Source: CAWBRT01 sp963832785
GTDB lineage: Bacteria > Acidobacteriota > Terriglobia > Terriglobales > Acidobacteriaceae
Assembly (NCBI GenBank): GCA_963832785.1
Contig: CAWHVF010000007.1
Span: forward strand, 186,001-250,000
Length of the DNA: 64,000 nt
Direction: 5' to 3'
Shown here: one piece after another, positions 31,766-40,191 of the stretch
How the letters are laid out: every line of letters starts with the position of its first letter
Position numbering within the stretch: the first letter of the stretch is position 1
Notes under the pieces: model-generated
Told to the model about the DNA's origin: nothing
Databases searched by the model: none
The model's input: only the letters and a program-made list of their open reading frames with translations
Translations under genes and position numbers: made by a program

Positions 31766-34378
31766 GTGTCATCCGTCAGTCATTCCCGGCGAAGAACGGT
31801 AATCAATGGCACCTTTTTGGCCATAATTGCCGTATGGATCACGGCGGCAATATCCCTCTTTGCCCAGACGCGACAGGTGGTTCTCCTTCCCGCATCTGAA
31901 TCGGGGCGGCGCCTGGCGCTAGTGATTGGCAACCGCGACTATACCCGCAAGCCCCTCTCCAACCCCATTAATGACGCCTCTGATCTGGCCAAAGCTTTGA
32001 AGCAGGTAGGCTTTGAAGCCACCTTGGCAACCAATGTGGACCGCGTCGCGTTCGAGCAGACCGTGCGGGACTTCGCGAACGTGGTCCGGCCAGGAGATGT
32101 GGCGCTGTTCTATTTTTCCGGGCATGGCATGGAGGTCGACGGGCAGAACTATCTGTTGCCGGTGAATTTCGACGCCCGCTCGGTGGTGGAAGTGAAGTAT
32201 CAGGCCCAGCCGGCCAGCCTGATTCAGGAGTTGCTGCAGGAGCACGGCGCGCGGGTCGTCATTGTGGTGTTGGACGCCTGCCGCGATAACCCCTACCGGA
32301 CTTGGAGAAGCGAAGGAGGCGGAGGCCTGAGTGCCATGTCGGGCAGGGGAGTATATGTGGCCTTTGCTGCCGCTCCGGGGCGAACGGCGGATGATAACGC
32401 GAGAGAACACAACGGCCGCTTCACTAAGCATCTTCTAGAGGCGATCGTAAAGCCGGGGCTGTCGATCGACGACGTGTTCAACGAAGTGCGGGCGGGGGTT
32501 TCGGATGAGACTGGCGGTGTCCAGGTGCCATTTTCCAACTCCGGCCTGATCGGAAGGTTTGTTTTTCGCGAAGCCGCCCCGAGCCCGCCGCCGGCGCCGG
32601 TCGCAGCAGCCCCGGAGGTAATGAGCCAGCGCTCGGCTGACTTGCATCTGGAAGTCGAGTTATCGCTGTGGCAGTCGATCAAGGACTCAAAGAAAATAGC
32701 GCTGTTTGAAAACTACCTGCGACGATACCCGGAAGGGCAATTTGCCGAGGTGGCGAAGGACAAAATCGAGGAGTTGAGGGCGGCATCGGCGCTGGCAATT
32801 CGCACCGCAGCGCCGAAGGCCGACCGTGCCAACCTCGCGCCTGCACCGTTACCATCACCCGCCGCGCAGCCAGCCGCGTTGCCCGCGCAAGCACCCGCTC
32901 CAAAAGCTCAACCCGCTCCGGCGGCTGAATCTCGCCCGCCAGCCCCAGCGCCGGACACGACCGCGCAAGACTGGGAGGCAGTGAAAAACAGCACCGACCG
33001 GAAGCTGACAGAGGCTTTCCTGCAGCGGCATCCGACGGGGCCGTTGGCGGACACCGCTCGCACCCAACTGGAGCAGATGGATTGGTCAGCGGCAACCGGT
33101 AGCAATGACCGATCCAAGCTACAGGAGTATCTCAGTCAGCACAACGGCGGCAGGCATGCCCCGCAGGCCCGTGAACAGATCGAGCAGATCGATTGGAATT
33201 CCGCTTCCGGAAGCCATGATCGTGCGCGCATCCAAGGATATCTCGATCAGTATCGCGATGGCCGCTTCAACCAGCAAGCGCGCGAAGCTCTGGAGCAGAT
33301 CGATTGGGACGCCGTCAAGGAGTCGAAAGACGTGCCGCGCCTGCAGGCGTTCTTGAATGCTTACCCTGACGGCCATTACATGGCTTTAGCCAAGGCCGCC
33401 ATCGATGCCCGGGCGAACGCTCCGCGTGTACCGCCGCTTCAGGTGCAGAAGCACCCGGATTACTGCCCGTTGCCGGATCGCATCGAGTTTGACAACGAAT
33501 CTGAGTACCGTGACAAGCTTGGGATCTGGACCGGATTCTGGGAGAAAGCTGTTCTTGGTCGTAGATTTTGCATCGTGCTGACATCGATTAAAGCCGGCAA
33601 GGCCCGCGCGATATACAGTGCTGAAGACCTGGAAGGAGATGGCTGGTACGGAGGCTTTTACGCAGTTACCGGGAAAGTAAGAACATCAACTTCCTCTATT
33701 GCTATAGCTGTTGATGTACCCGAAAGGAAATGGCAAATCGTCCTGGAATTTCGAAAGGACGGGAGAGTACAGGCAGGCTGGACGGGTTTAACCAAGGTCG
33801 GTTACCATATTGCTGCTGATTCCGAGCCCAAGAAGTTCGATGGAGGAAAAACCGACGAATCGAAGTCGGCTCCAACGCCTGTAAATTACACGGCCGTCGC
33901 GAACACCGCCATCGACACCCGGGCGAACGCTCCGCGTGTACCGCCGCTTCAGGTGCAGAAGCGCCCGGATTACTGCCCGCTGCCGGAGCAAATTGACTTC
34001 GATAACGAGTCTGAACACCCGGACAAACTTGGGATCTGGACCGGAACTATGACGGAAAACTATAAGAGCCCGCGCAGGTTCTGCTTGGTACTTAGTTCTA
34101 TAAAGAATGGCAGGGTACGCGGTGTTGTTAGCTACGAATACCGTTCAAGAGACGACCAGGGAGGCTTCTTTCCAGTCGAGGGGAGTACAAAATTTTCGTC
34201 AGGCTCTTTTGCAGTAAAGGTCATGCGAGCGCCCAAGTCTCCTCAGCAACCGTTTGCAAACATTAAGGAGATAGACGTATCTTTTCAGGCCGATGGCTCA
34301 GCTAAAGTAAAGGAATTTGGGATAAACAGTGGCAACTCCTCCTATGTTGCCGGTGGCCAGGCAGCCAAGATGAAATGA
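31766..34378 (+). CDS. Caspase-family protein with W-repeat and duplicated C-terminal domain
   Basis: 870 residues from GTG 31766 (GGAG 7 bases upstream; the frame is open to GTG 31679). A basic N-terminus and hydrophobic segment 'FLAIIAVWITAAISLFA' indicate export or anchoring. The p20 domain has 'RRLALVIGNRDY', His120 in 'YFSGHGME' and Cys172 in 'VLDACRDNPY'. A Pro/Ala-rich linker (about 345-400) leads to three or four ~33-residue repeats of the form 'DW..V..S.D...L..FL..YPDG.....A'. Two copies of a ~160-170-residue module beginning 'ANAPRVPPLQVQK.PDYCPLP' follow. The repeats probably mediate protein contact; the module is unknown to me. Confidence 0.85.
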   Translation: MSSVSHSRRRTVINGTFLAIIAVWITAAISLFAQTRQVVLLPASESGRRLALVIGNRDYTRKPLSNPINDASDLAKALKQVGFEATLATNVDRVAFEQTVRDFANVVRPGDVALFYFSGHGMEVDGQNYLLPVNFDARSVVEVKYQAQPASLIQELLQEHGARVVIVVLDACRDNPYRTWRSEGGGGLSAMSGRGVYVAFAAAPGRTADDNAREHNGRFTKHLLEAIVKPGLSIDDVFNEVRAGVSDETGGVQVPFSNSGLIGRFVFREAAPSPPPAPVAAAPEVMSQRSADLHLEVELSLWQSIKDSKKIALFENYLRRYPEGQFAEVAKDKIEELRAASALAIRTAAPKADRANLAPAPLPSPAAQPAALPAQAPAPKAQPAPAAESRPPAPAPDTTAQDWEAVKNSTDRKLTEAFLQRHPTGPLADTARTQLEQMDWSAATGSNDRSKLQEYLSQHNGGRHAPQAREQIEQIDWNSASGSHDRARIQGYLDQYRDGRFNQQAREALEQIDWDAVKESKDVPRLQAFLNAYPDGHYMALAKAAIDARANAPRVPPLQVQKHPDYCPLPDRIEFDNESEYRDKLGIWTGFWEKAVLGRRFCIVLTSIKAGKARAIYSAEDLEGDGWYGGFYAVTGKVRTSTSSIAIAVDVPERKWQIVLEFRKDGRVQAGWTGLTKVGYHIAADSEPKKFDGGKTDESKSAPTPVNYTAVANTAIDTRANAPRVPPLQVQKRPDYCPLPEQIDFDNESEHPDKLGIWTGTMTENYKSPRRFCLVLSSIKNGRVRGVVSYEYRSRDDQGGFFPVEGSTKFSSGSFAVKVMRAPKSPQQPFANIKEIDVSFQADGSAKVKEFGINSGNSSYVAGGQAAKMK
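33401..34378 (+). repeat. In-frame tandem duplication (510-bp period) inside the second caspase gene
   Basis: The segment starting at 33401 recurs at 33911. The first 60 bases are nearly identical (41 identical bases from 33411 and 33921), then similarity continues only at protein level ('DKLGIWTG', 'RRFC.VL.SIK.G..R'). Period 510 bases equals 170 codons. The mosaic of identical and diverged parts suggests gene conversion or a functional constraint on the linker. Confidence 0.85.
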
Positions 34379-34837
34379 AAAGGCCGACCGGATGTGCAGA
34401 CACCCCGGAATGACGAAGGGCCTTCCTATCCGGCAGGGGCCAGCACGCGTTTCATTCGCGGTTTGTTCCCGCGCTATCTGGCAACGGTTTTAGCCGTTGC
34501 GTTTTCGGCTCTGATACGCGAGGGCATAGGAGCAACCTTTCCGGTCGCCAAGCAAAACGGTGTAAGCGCCCAACACACCTCTGCCGCACAATGAGATCCT
34601 GATCGTCGATCACGAGCCGAGGTGAACAGCGAACCGAGTGCGCGGATACGCTGGTGGCGATTTTCCCGCGAACCGGATACAAAGCAACTGCCGTTTACAA
34701 TGGCGAGGACGCAAGATGATTATGCGTTCAGGCCAGCGCACGCAGACTCCGCGCGACTGCCGGGGAGGGCTGGCTAGAGCTGGCATGGTCCCTAGCCACG
34801 CCCCCCGGCGTAACTACCCTTGAACCAGACGACTCAG
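34379..34837. other. Intergenic region with a decayed receiver fragment
   Basis: 459 bases between the second caspase gene and bacterioferritin. Apart from the response-regulator remnant at 34593-34718, no coding frame looks real. Confidence 0.5.
34593..34718 (+). pseudogene. Response-regulator receiver fragment, frameshifted
   Basis: One frame reads 'EILIVDHEPR' then a stop at 34623. Another frame from 34642 reads 'ADTLVAIFPRTGYKATAVYNGEDA'. Joined, these match the first 40 residues of a CheY-type receiver (ILVVDDEP...ADTL...GY...A..GE.A). About ten extra bases and a frame change separate the parts, and nothing follows. It is a small decayed remnant. Confidence 0.55.
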
Positions 34838-35311
34838 CTACTGGCTTTTCATCTGCTTCGAGAGGTAATTGGCGATACCCATTTCCCCGAGCGAATGGAG
34901 CTGGGCTTCCAGAAAGTCAGCGTGTCTTTCTTCGTCTTTGATCATCCCTTCAAACAGTTCGCGGGTGCCATTGTCCTTGACTTCAGTGCAAACCGCCACA
35001 GATTTGTTGTATTGCCGCACTGCGTCGAGTTCATCTTCGAGGTCGATTTCCAATTGTTGCTGGACCTTCTCACCCGGCCTGGGTTTCAACCCCACTGAGA
35101 TTTCCGGTAGCCCGTCGAGAAAGAGAATACGCTCGATTAGCCGTTCCGCGTGTTTCATCTCTTCAATGGCCCGAGCTTTGTGAATCGCGCCAAGTCGCTC
35201 GTACCCCCAGTTGCCGCACATCTCTGCCTGGGTCATGTACTGTACGATAGCGGTCAATTCGGAGCTGAGAGCCGCGTTCAATTCTTTCAAAACCTTTTCA
35301 TTACCCTTCAT
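34838..35311 (-). CDS. bfr: Bacterioferritin
   Basis: This 157-residue four-helix ferritin-like protein has all ferroxidase ligands: E18, E51, H54, E94, E127 and H130. Met52, the heme ligand between subunits, is also present ('EEMKHAERLIERILFLDGLP'). It should form a 24-mer cage that oxidises Fe2+ and stores it as mineral. Length equals the family norm. It is monocistronic by position. Confidence 0.95.
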   Translation of the reverse strand: MKGNEKVLKELNAALSSELTAIVQYMTQAEMCGNWGYERLGAIHKARAIEEMKHAERLIERILFLDGLPEISVGLKPRPGEKVQQQLEIDLEDELDAVRQYNKSVAVCTEVKDNGTRELFEGMIKDEERHADFLEAQLHSLGEMGIANYLSKQMKSQ

Positions 35312-35561
35312 GCCCTTTGCTTCCTGCCTTCCAATAGAAGTGTTGGCCCTGTTCTATATAAATCTAATTGGAAGCTGCCGGTTTTATCAACACCGCTGGC
35401 AGCCGCCTGGCCGTGTATATGGACGCCTGCGAGTTTGTGCTCAAACCTCTCTGGCAACCAACTTCGAGACCTGCCCGGTATAAATCACAGGATTGCGCTT
35501 ATCAATCAGCCGGCGGGGCTTTTTGATGTCCGGGTTGCTCAGCCGGGCTGCTATCCGAGCC

Positions 35562-36935
35562 TCAGCGGACAAGGCAGGGGCGCTTGTTGTCGAATTTCCA
35601 GCCCGGAATCAGATATTGCATGGCCACGGCATCGTCGCGCCCTCCCAGGCCTTTCTCCATGTACAACCGGTGCGCCTTTTCTATCTGGGCCATGTCCGGC
35701 TCCACGCCGAGGCCAGGCTTGTCGGGAATGGCGATCATGCCGTCCACGATCTGATAGGGCTCTTTGGTCAGGCGCTCCCGGCCTTCCTGCCAGATCCAGT
35801 GCGTGTCCAGGGCGGTGATCTTGCCGGGTGCGGCAGCGCCCACCTGGGCATACATGGCCAGGGAAATGTCAAAGTGGTTGTTGGAGTGCGAGCCCCAGGT
35901 CAGGCCCCATTCGTGACACATCTGGGCTACGCGCGTCGATCCCTGCATGGTCCAGAAGTGGGGATCGGCGAGCGGAATGTCGACCGAGTGCAGCTGGATG
36001 GAATGTCCCATCTGCCGCCAGTCAGTGGCGATCATGTTGGTGGCAGTGGGCAATCCGGTGACCCGCCGGAATTCGGCCATGATCTCCCGGCCGGAGTAGC
36101 CCTTTTCCGCGCCGCAGGGATCTTCGCAGTAGGCGAGTACGCCATGCTTGTCACGGCAGAGATTGATTGCCTCCTCCAGCGACCACGCCCCATTAGGATC
36201 GATGGTGATTCGCGCCTGGGGGAAGCGCTCGGCCAGGGCGATGACGACTTCCATCTCCTCGACGCCCCGCAACACGCCGCCCTTTAGCTTGAAATCGTTA
36301 AACCCATAATGCGCGCGCGCCGCCTCGGCCAGCCGCACGATGGCGGCAACCGTCAGCGCCTCTTCGTCCCGCAGCCTGTACCAGTCATCCCTTCCGCCCG
36401 GGGCGCTCTGGTAAGGCAAATTGGTCTTTTTTCGGTTGCCCACATAAAACAAATAGCCCAGGAACTCCACCTGCTGCCGCTGCTGGCCTTCCCCCAGCAG
36501 CGCTGCTAGCGGCACTCCCATGAATTGACCGAGTAAGTCCAACAGAGCCGCTTCCAGGGCGGTGACAGCGTGAATGGCGATACGCAGATCGAAGGTTTGC
36601 AACCCACGCCCGGTGGAGTCGCGTTCGGCGAATCGCTGGCGCACCGCCTTCAGGACGTTCTTATAGTTGCCGAGATGGCTGCCGACCACCAGCGCCCGCG
36701 CATCTTCCAGGGTTTGGCGGATACGCTCGCCGCCGGGAACCTCTCCCACGCCGGTGTGGCCGGCGTTGTCTTTCAGGATTACGATATTGCGCGTGAACAA
36801 AGGGCTGTGCGCGCCGCTCAGATTGAGCAGCATGCTGTCGTATCCCGCCACCGGGATGACTTGCATCTCGACAACCACTGGCGCGCCAGAGTAGGCTTCG
36901 CCTTTCGCACTTTTTCCAAATGGTGACGATATCAT
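35562..36935 (-). CDS. gudD: Glucarate dehydratase (enolase superfamily)
   Basis: This 457-residue protein dehydrates D-glucarate (or L-idarate) to 5-dehydro-4-deoxyglucarate. Key parts are the capping domain with 'GVGEVPGG', the KxK base 'DFKLKGGV', Mg ligands in 'ITIDPNGAWSL', 'AYCEDPCG' and 'ATNMIATDW', and the His-Asp dyad region 'GSHSNNHFDISL'. ATG 36935 has GGAGGAAG upstream and overlaps the stop of a small upstream frame. Downstream aldolase and dehydrogenase genes of the pathway are not adjacent. The LarA-kinase-SDR cluster 17 kb away may deal with related sugar acids. Confidence 0.9.
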   Translation of the reverse strand: MISSPFGKSAKGEAYSGAPVVVEMQVIPVAGYDSMLLNLSGAHSPLFTRNIVILKDNAGHTGVGEVPGGERIRQTLEDARALVVGSHLGNYKNVLKAVRQRFAERDSTGRGLQTFDLRIAIHAVTALEAALLDLLGQFMGVPLAALLGEGQQRQQVEFLGYLFYVGNRKKTNLPYQSAPGGRDDWYRLRDEEALTVAAIVRLAEAARAHYGFNDFKLKGGVLRGVEEMEVVIALAERFPQARITIDPNGAWSLEEAINLCRDKHGVLAYCEDPCGAEKGYSGREIMAEFRRVTGLPTATNMIATDWRQMGHSIQLHSVDIPLADPHFWTMQGSTRVAQMCHEWGLTWGSHSNNHFDISLAMYAQVGAAAPGKITALDTHWIWQEGRERLTKEPYQIVDGMIAIPDKPGLGVEPDMAQIEKAHRLYMEKGLGGRDDAVAMQYLIPGWKFDNKRPCLVR

Positions 36936-37129
36936 CCAGACTTCCTCCGCATTTCTTTTGCAAACGCAAGCAGCGAGCCGCATGGGCTGAGTAAACCAAT
37001 CTTCTCAACGTGGTCGCGGCCGCAGATCAGCGCGATGGTACTCCATCCCATGCCGCCGTGATAAAGCGAGCGGCCGGGAAAGCCTGAAACCAGAATGTCG
37101 ATTTGATAGTTGCCCAGCGGAATTTTCAT
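36932..37129 (-). pseudogene. N-terminal fragment of a metallo-beta-lactamase-fold hydrolase
   Basis: The short frame begins 'MKIPLGNYQIDILVSGFPGRSLYHGGMGWSTIALICGRDHV', which resembles the first two strands of MBL-fold lactonase-like proteins. The metal-binding HxHxDH and all later motifs are missing; after residue 41 the sequence is unrelated and ends at 36932. The stop overlaps the gudD ATG (ATGA), so it now acts at most as a leader peptide coupled to gudD. AGAGG precedes its ATG. Probably the residue of a deletion. Confidence 0.5.
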
Positions 37130-37324
37130 TCGCCTCTCTTGCATGCGGCGCGCGCTTGCCGCGCGCAGGCTGGTCGGCAGCTCCGAACCGGACCGCCCCA
37201 GCGTAATCGGGCCAATGCCCGAAGAACCGTGATGAAATTTTAACGCGTAATTTTGCCGAGCTTGGGGTTAGATTATGATAGGCTGCCACTGAGAGGGCGA
37301 GGTCGTCTCAACGCAATAGCAACG

Positions 37325-38356
37325 ATGAAGGTAATGGGTTGGGTACGGGTGCTGTTGCTGTTTGTCCTGTGCGCGCCCACACTGGCGCACGCGGACATTG
37401 CTGTGCTGCTGGAAGAACCCTTCGGCGGCTTCGGAAATATAAATCCCACCGGCCACGCGGCCATTTACCTGGCACGCGTCTGCGCGAGTTCTCTTACGGT
37501 CCTGCGCCGCTGCGAAGCGGGTGAAACCGGCGTGGTAATCAGCCGCTATCACCGGATCGCCGGATACGACTGGATCGCAATTCCACTGCTTCCTTATCTC
37601 TATGCCGTCGATAAGCGGGAGGAAATTCCGCAGTCGGTCGACGCGAAAACTGTGGCGGCGCTCCGGGATGCCTATCGCAGGGCCCATCTGCGGCAGATCG
37701 CGCCGGACGGGCCGGACGGAGAAGCGCCGGGAGGCGAATGGATTCAACTGATCGGCTCCGCCTATGATCGAAAAATCTACGGCTTCCTGATCGAGACCAG
37801 CGAAGAGCAGGACGCCAATTTCATCAGCCAGTTCAATCAGCGCAAGAACAAAGCCCGGTTCAATCTGCTGTTCCGCAACTGCGCCGATTTCGCGCGCAAC
37901 GTGTTGAACTTCTATTATCCCGGGGCGGTGCATCGCAGCTTCATCGCCGATCTCGGCGTCACCACCCCCAAGCAGGTCGCCAAGTCTCTGGTCCGCTATA
38001 GCCGCCACAATCCGGACCTGCTGTTTTCCACCTTTGTGATTCCGCAGGTTCCGGGCAGCCTGCACCGCAGCGAACCGGCCAATGGCGTGCTGGAGGGCTT
38101 TATCAAGAGCAAGAAGTATTCGGTGCCACTGGCCGTGTTGCATCCATTTGTGACCGGCGGCCTGGCGGCCGTCTATTTGACGGAACGGCGTTCTCTACCC
38201 GGACGCAACGCGCCTGTTCTTGACATGACGCACCAACCTCCGGCGCCGCTGCTGGCGGAAATATTGGAAAAGGGGCAAGGGCCGGCCAGCGTCGCGCGGC
38301 TGAAAGACGCCGGCGCCCGCAAGTCCTTGCCGGTTCCCTCCACGCCAGGGGAATAA
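37325..38356 (+). CDS. Secreted conserved protein, probable permuted NlpC/P60 (DUF4105-like) fold
   Basis: 343 residues with a signal peptide ('VRVLLLFVLCAPTLAHA'). A conserved His in 'NINPTGHAAIYLARVC' and a Cys in 'NLLFRNCADFARNVLNFYYPG' stand in the order expected for permuted papain-like amidases, so a periplasmic amidase or peptidase role is plausible. The C-terminal 60 residues are low-complexity. ATG 37325 or ATG 37334 could start it; neither has a strong ribosome site. It is transcribed away from gudD. Confidence 0.65.
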   Translation: MKVMGWVRVLLLFVLCAPTLAHADIAVLLEEPFGGFGNINPTGHAAIYLARVCASSLTVLRRCEAGETGVVISRYHRIAGYDWIAIPLLPYLYAVDKREEIPQSVDAKTVAALRDAYRRAHLRQIAPDGPDGEAPGGEWIQLIGSAYDRKIYGFLIETSEEQDANFISQFNQRKNKARFNLLFRNCADFARNVLNFYYPGAVHRSFIADLGVTTPKQVAKSLVRYSRHNPDLLFSTFVIPQVPGSLHRSEPANGVLEGFIKSKKYSVPLAVLHPFVTGGLAAVYLTERRSLPGRNAPVLDMTHQPPAPLLAEILEKGQGPASVARLKDAGARKSLPVPSTPGE

Positions 38357-38421
38357 TTCGGCCGCAGCGTTCTCTTTTCCAAATGCAGGTGCCACGGCGC
38401 GTTCCCGCGCGCCCTATGCTC

Positions 38422-40185
38422 TCAGTTTTCCAGCTTGAACCGGCTCGAAGCCAGCGCGTACAGCCGCCGCCACAGCAGGCGGTTTATGGCGACGACCATG
38501 CAGGCCATGGCCAGGGTAGCCACCAGGAGCACGTGGAAATTCCCGCTGTCGGTCGCCCGGCTGATTACCGCTCCCAGGCCGACGGTGGACATGGTCTGCC
38601 CGCGAAAACGGAAGTACTCGGCCACGATGCTGGCGTTCCAGGCGCCGCCGGAAGCGGTAACCAGCCCGGTGATCAGGTAAGGAAAAATTCCCGGCAACAG
38701 CAGCCTGCGCCAGCGCTCCAGCTTGCTCAGGCGATAGACATCACAAACTTCCTTCAGGTCGGTGGGAATGGCCGCCGCCCCGGCGATCACGTTGAACAGG
38801 ATGTACCACTGCGTACCCAACAGCAGCAGCACAATCGAGGCGATGCCCAGCCCCCCGCCCATGCGAATCAGCACCAGCAGGATAATGGGAAACAGCGCCG
38901 TGGCCGGCACCGAGGCGGCAATCTGCGCGATCGGCTGTGCCACTGCTGAAAGCTTGGGCTGCAGCCCAATGATGGTTCCGACCGGAATTGTCCAGAGCGC
39001 CGCCAGCAGGAGGGTGAACTCGACGCGAAGAAAGGTGGCTCCCGCTCCCGCCAGGATGCCGCGCAGCTCCGGCCCGGTAACGCCGGCGGCGGTCAACAGC
39101 ATTCGGAAAAGCACGTAACCCATAACGACCGACACGGCCGCGCCGGCCACGGGCGCGGGCCAGCGCCGGGGCTTTGCCGCGGCTTGCGGCTGCCCGGGGC
39201 CTTTGGCGAAGTGCAAGTCCATGGCTTCGCGCGCGGGCGCGACCACCAGCCGCCAACCTAACGACCAAACCCGCGAGCGGCGCAGCAGGTCGAGAACCCG
39301 GGAACGGGGAGTCTCGGCCGCCTCAACCTGCTCGAACTTGAACTTTTCCGTCCAGGCGATTACCGGACGCCAGATTATCCGGTCCATGGCGATGATGATC
39401 CCGATCATCACTGCCAGGCCCCAAAGGATTGCCCCGGTATCGCCCGCATTGGCCGCGGTCTGCAGGTACGATCCCAGCCCCGGCAGGCGCATGTCGCGAT
39501 TTCCCAGGACGAACATCTCGCAGGCCATCAGGAAGAACCAGCCGCCGGCCACCGACATCATCGAATTCCACACCAGGCCCATGGCCGCATAAGGCAGCTC
39601 GAGCTGGTGAAAGCGCTGCCACCAACTCAGGTGGTAGACCTTGGCGGCTTCCATCATCTCCCGCGGAATGCTCTTCAGCGACGAGTAAAAGCTGAAGGTC
39701 ATGTTCCACGCCTGGCCGGTAAAAATCAGCAGAACCGCGCCCAGCTCCGCCCCCAACTGCCGGCCCGGAAACAGCGCCATCATGGCCGTCATTACTCCGG
39801 GAAGAAAGCTGAGCACCGGAATGGATTGCAGCGTGTCCAGCAGCGGAATCATGAACCGTTCCGCCTTGGCATTGTAGGCGGCCACATAGCCGTAGACCAA
39901 AGTGAAGCCGAGGCTGACGAAATAGGCAATCGAGATGCGCAGGACGGAATACAGGGCGTATTCGGGCAAAACGGAGGGATGAAGCTGGATCTCGGCCTCT
40001 GTGTTAACGGGCCCGGCCCAATAATGCGCGAACGACAGCAGCGCGTAGAAAAGCGCCAGCCCGCCCAGGATTACCGGCACGTCGGTCCACAGCGATGTGC
40101 CGCTTGCCGGGACCCGGGCCAGCGCCGAGACTCCTGAACGATGTTTTTCCGGCCTCGGTATAGCGAAGCTCCTCGCCAAATGCAA
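38422..40185 (-). CDS. Double-domain ABC transporter permease (NitT/TauT type)
   Basis: This 587-residue protein consists of two fused permease domains, each with about six helices and an EAA loop: 'SSLKSIPREMMEAAKVYHLSWWQRFHQLELPYA' in the first half and 'AIPTDLKEVCDVYRLSKLERWRRLLLPGIFPYL' in the second. The sequence belongs to the nitrate/sulfonate/taurine/bicarbonate branch. The start appears to be TTG, 6 bases after the ATPase stop. No substrate-binding protein is encoded nearby, so substrate and even direction are uncertain. Confidence 0.85.
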   Translation of the reverse strand: MHLARSFAIPRPEKHRSGVSALARVPASGTSLWTDVPVILGGLALFYALLSFAHYWAGPVNTEAEIQLHPSVLPEYALYSVLRISIAYFVSLGFTLVYGYVAAYNAKAERFMIPLLDTLQSIPVLSFLPGVMTAMMALFPGRQLGAELGAVLLIFTGQAWNMTFSFYSSLKSIPREMMEAAKVYHLSWWQRFHQLELPYAAMGLVWNSMMSVAGGWFFLMACEMFVLGNRDMRLPGLGSYLQTAANAGDTGAILWGLAVMIGIIIAMDRIIWRPVIAWTEKFKFEQVEAAETPRSRVLDLLRRSRVWSLGWRLVVAPAREAMDLHFAKGPGQPQAAAKPRRWPAPVAGAAVSVVMGYVLFRMLLTAAGVTGPELRGILAGAGATFLRVEFTLLLAALWTIPVGTIIGLQPKLSAVAQPIAQIAASVPATALFPIILLVLIRMGGGLGIASIVLLLLGTQWYILFNVIAGAAAIPTDLKEVCDVYRLSKLERWRRLLLPGIFPYLITGLVTASGGAWNASIVAEYFRFRGQTMSTVGLGAVISRATDSGNFHVLLVATLAMACMVVAINRLLWRRLYALASSRFKLEN

Positions 40186-40191
40186 TTTTCG

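Noticed and set aside
34394..34594. 66-codon frame after the second caspase gene
   Set aside because: No ribosome site and no recognisable family; a receiver remnant begins at its end in another context.
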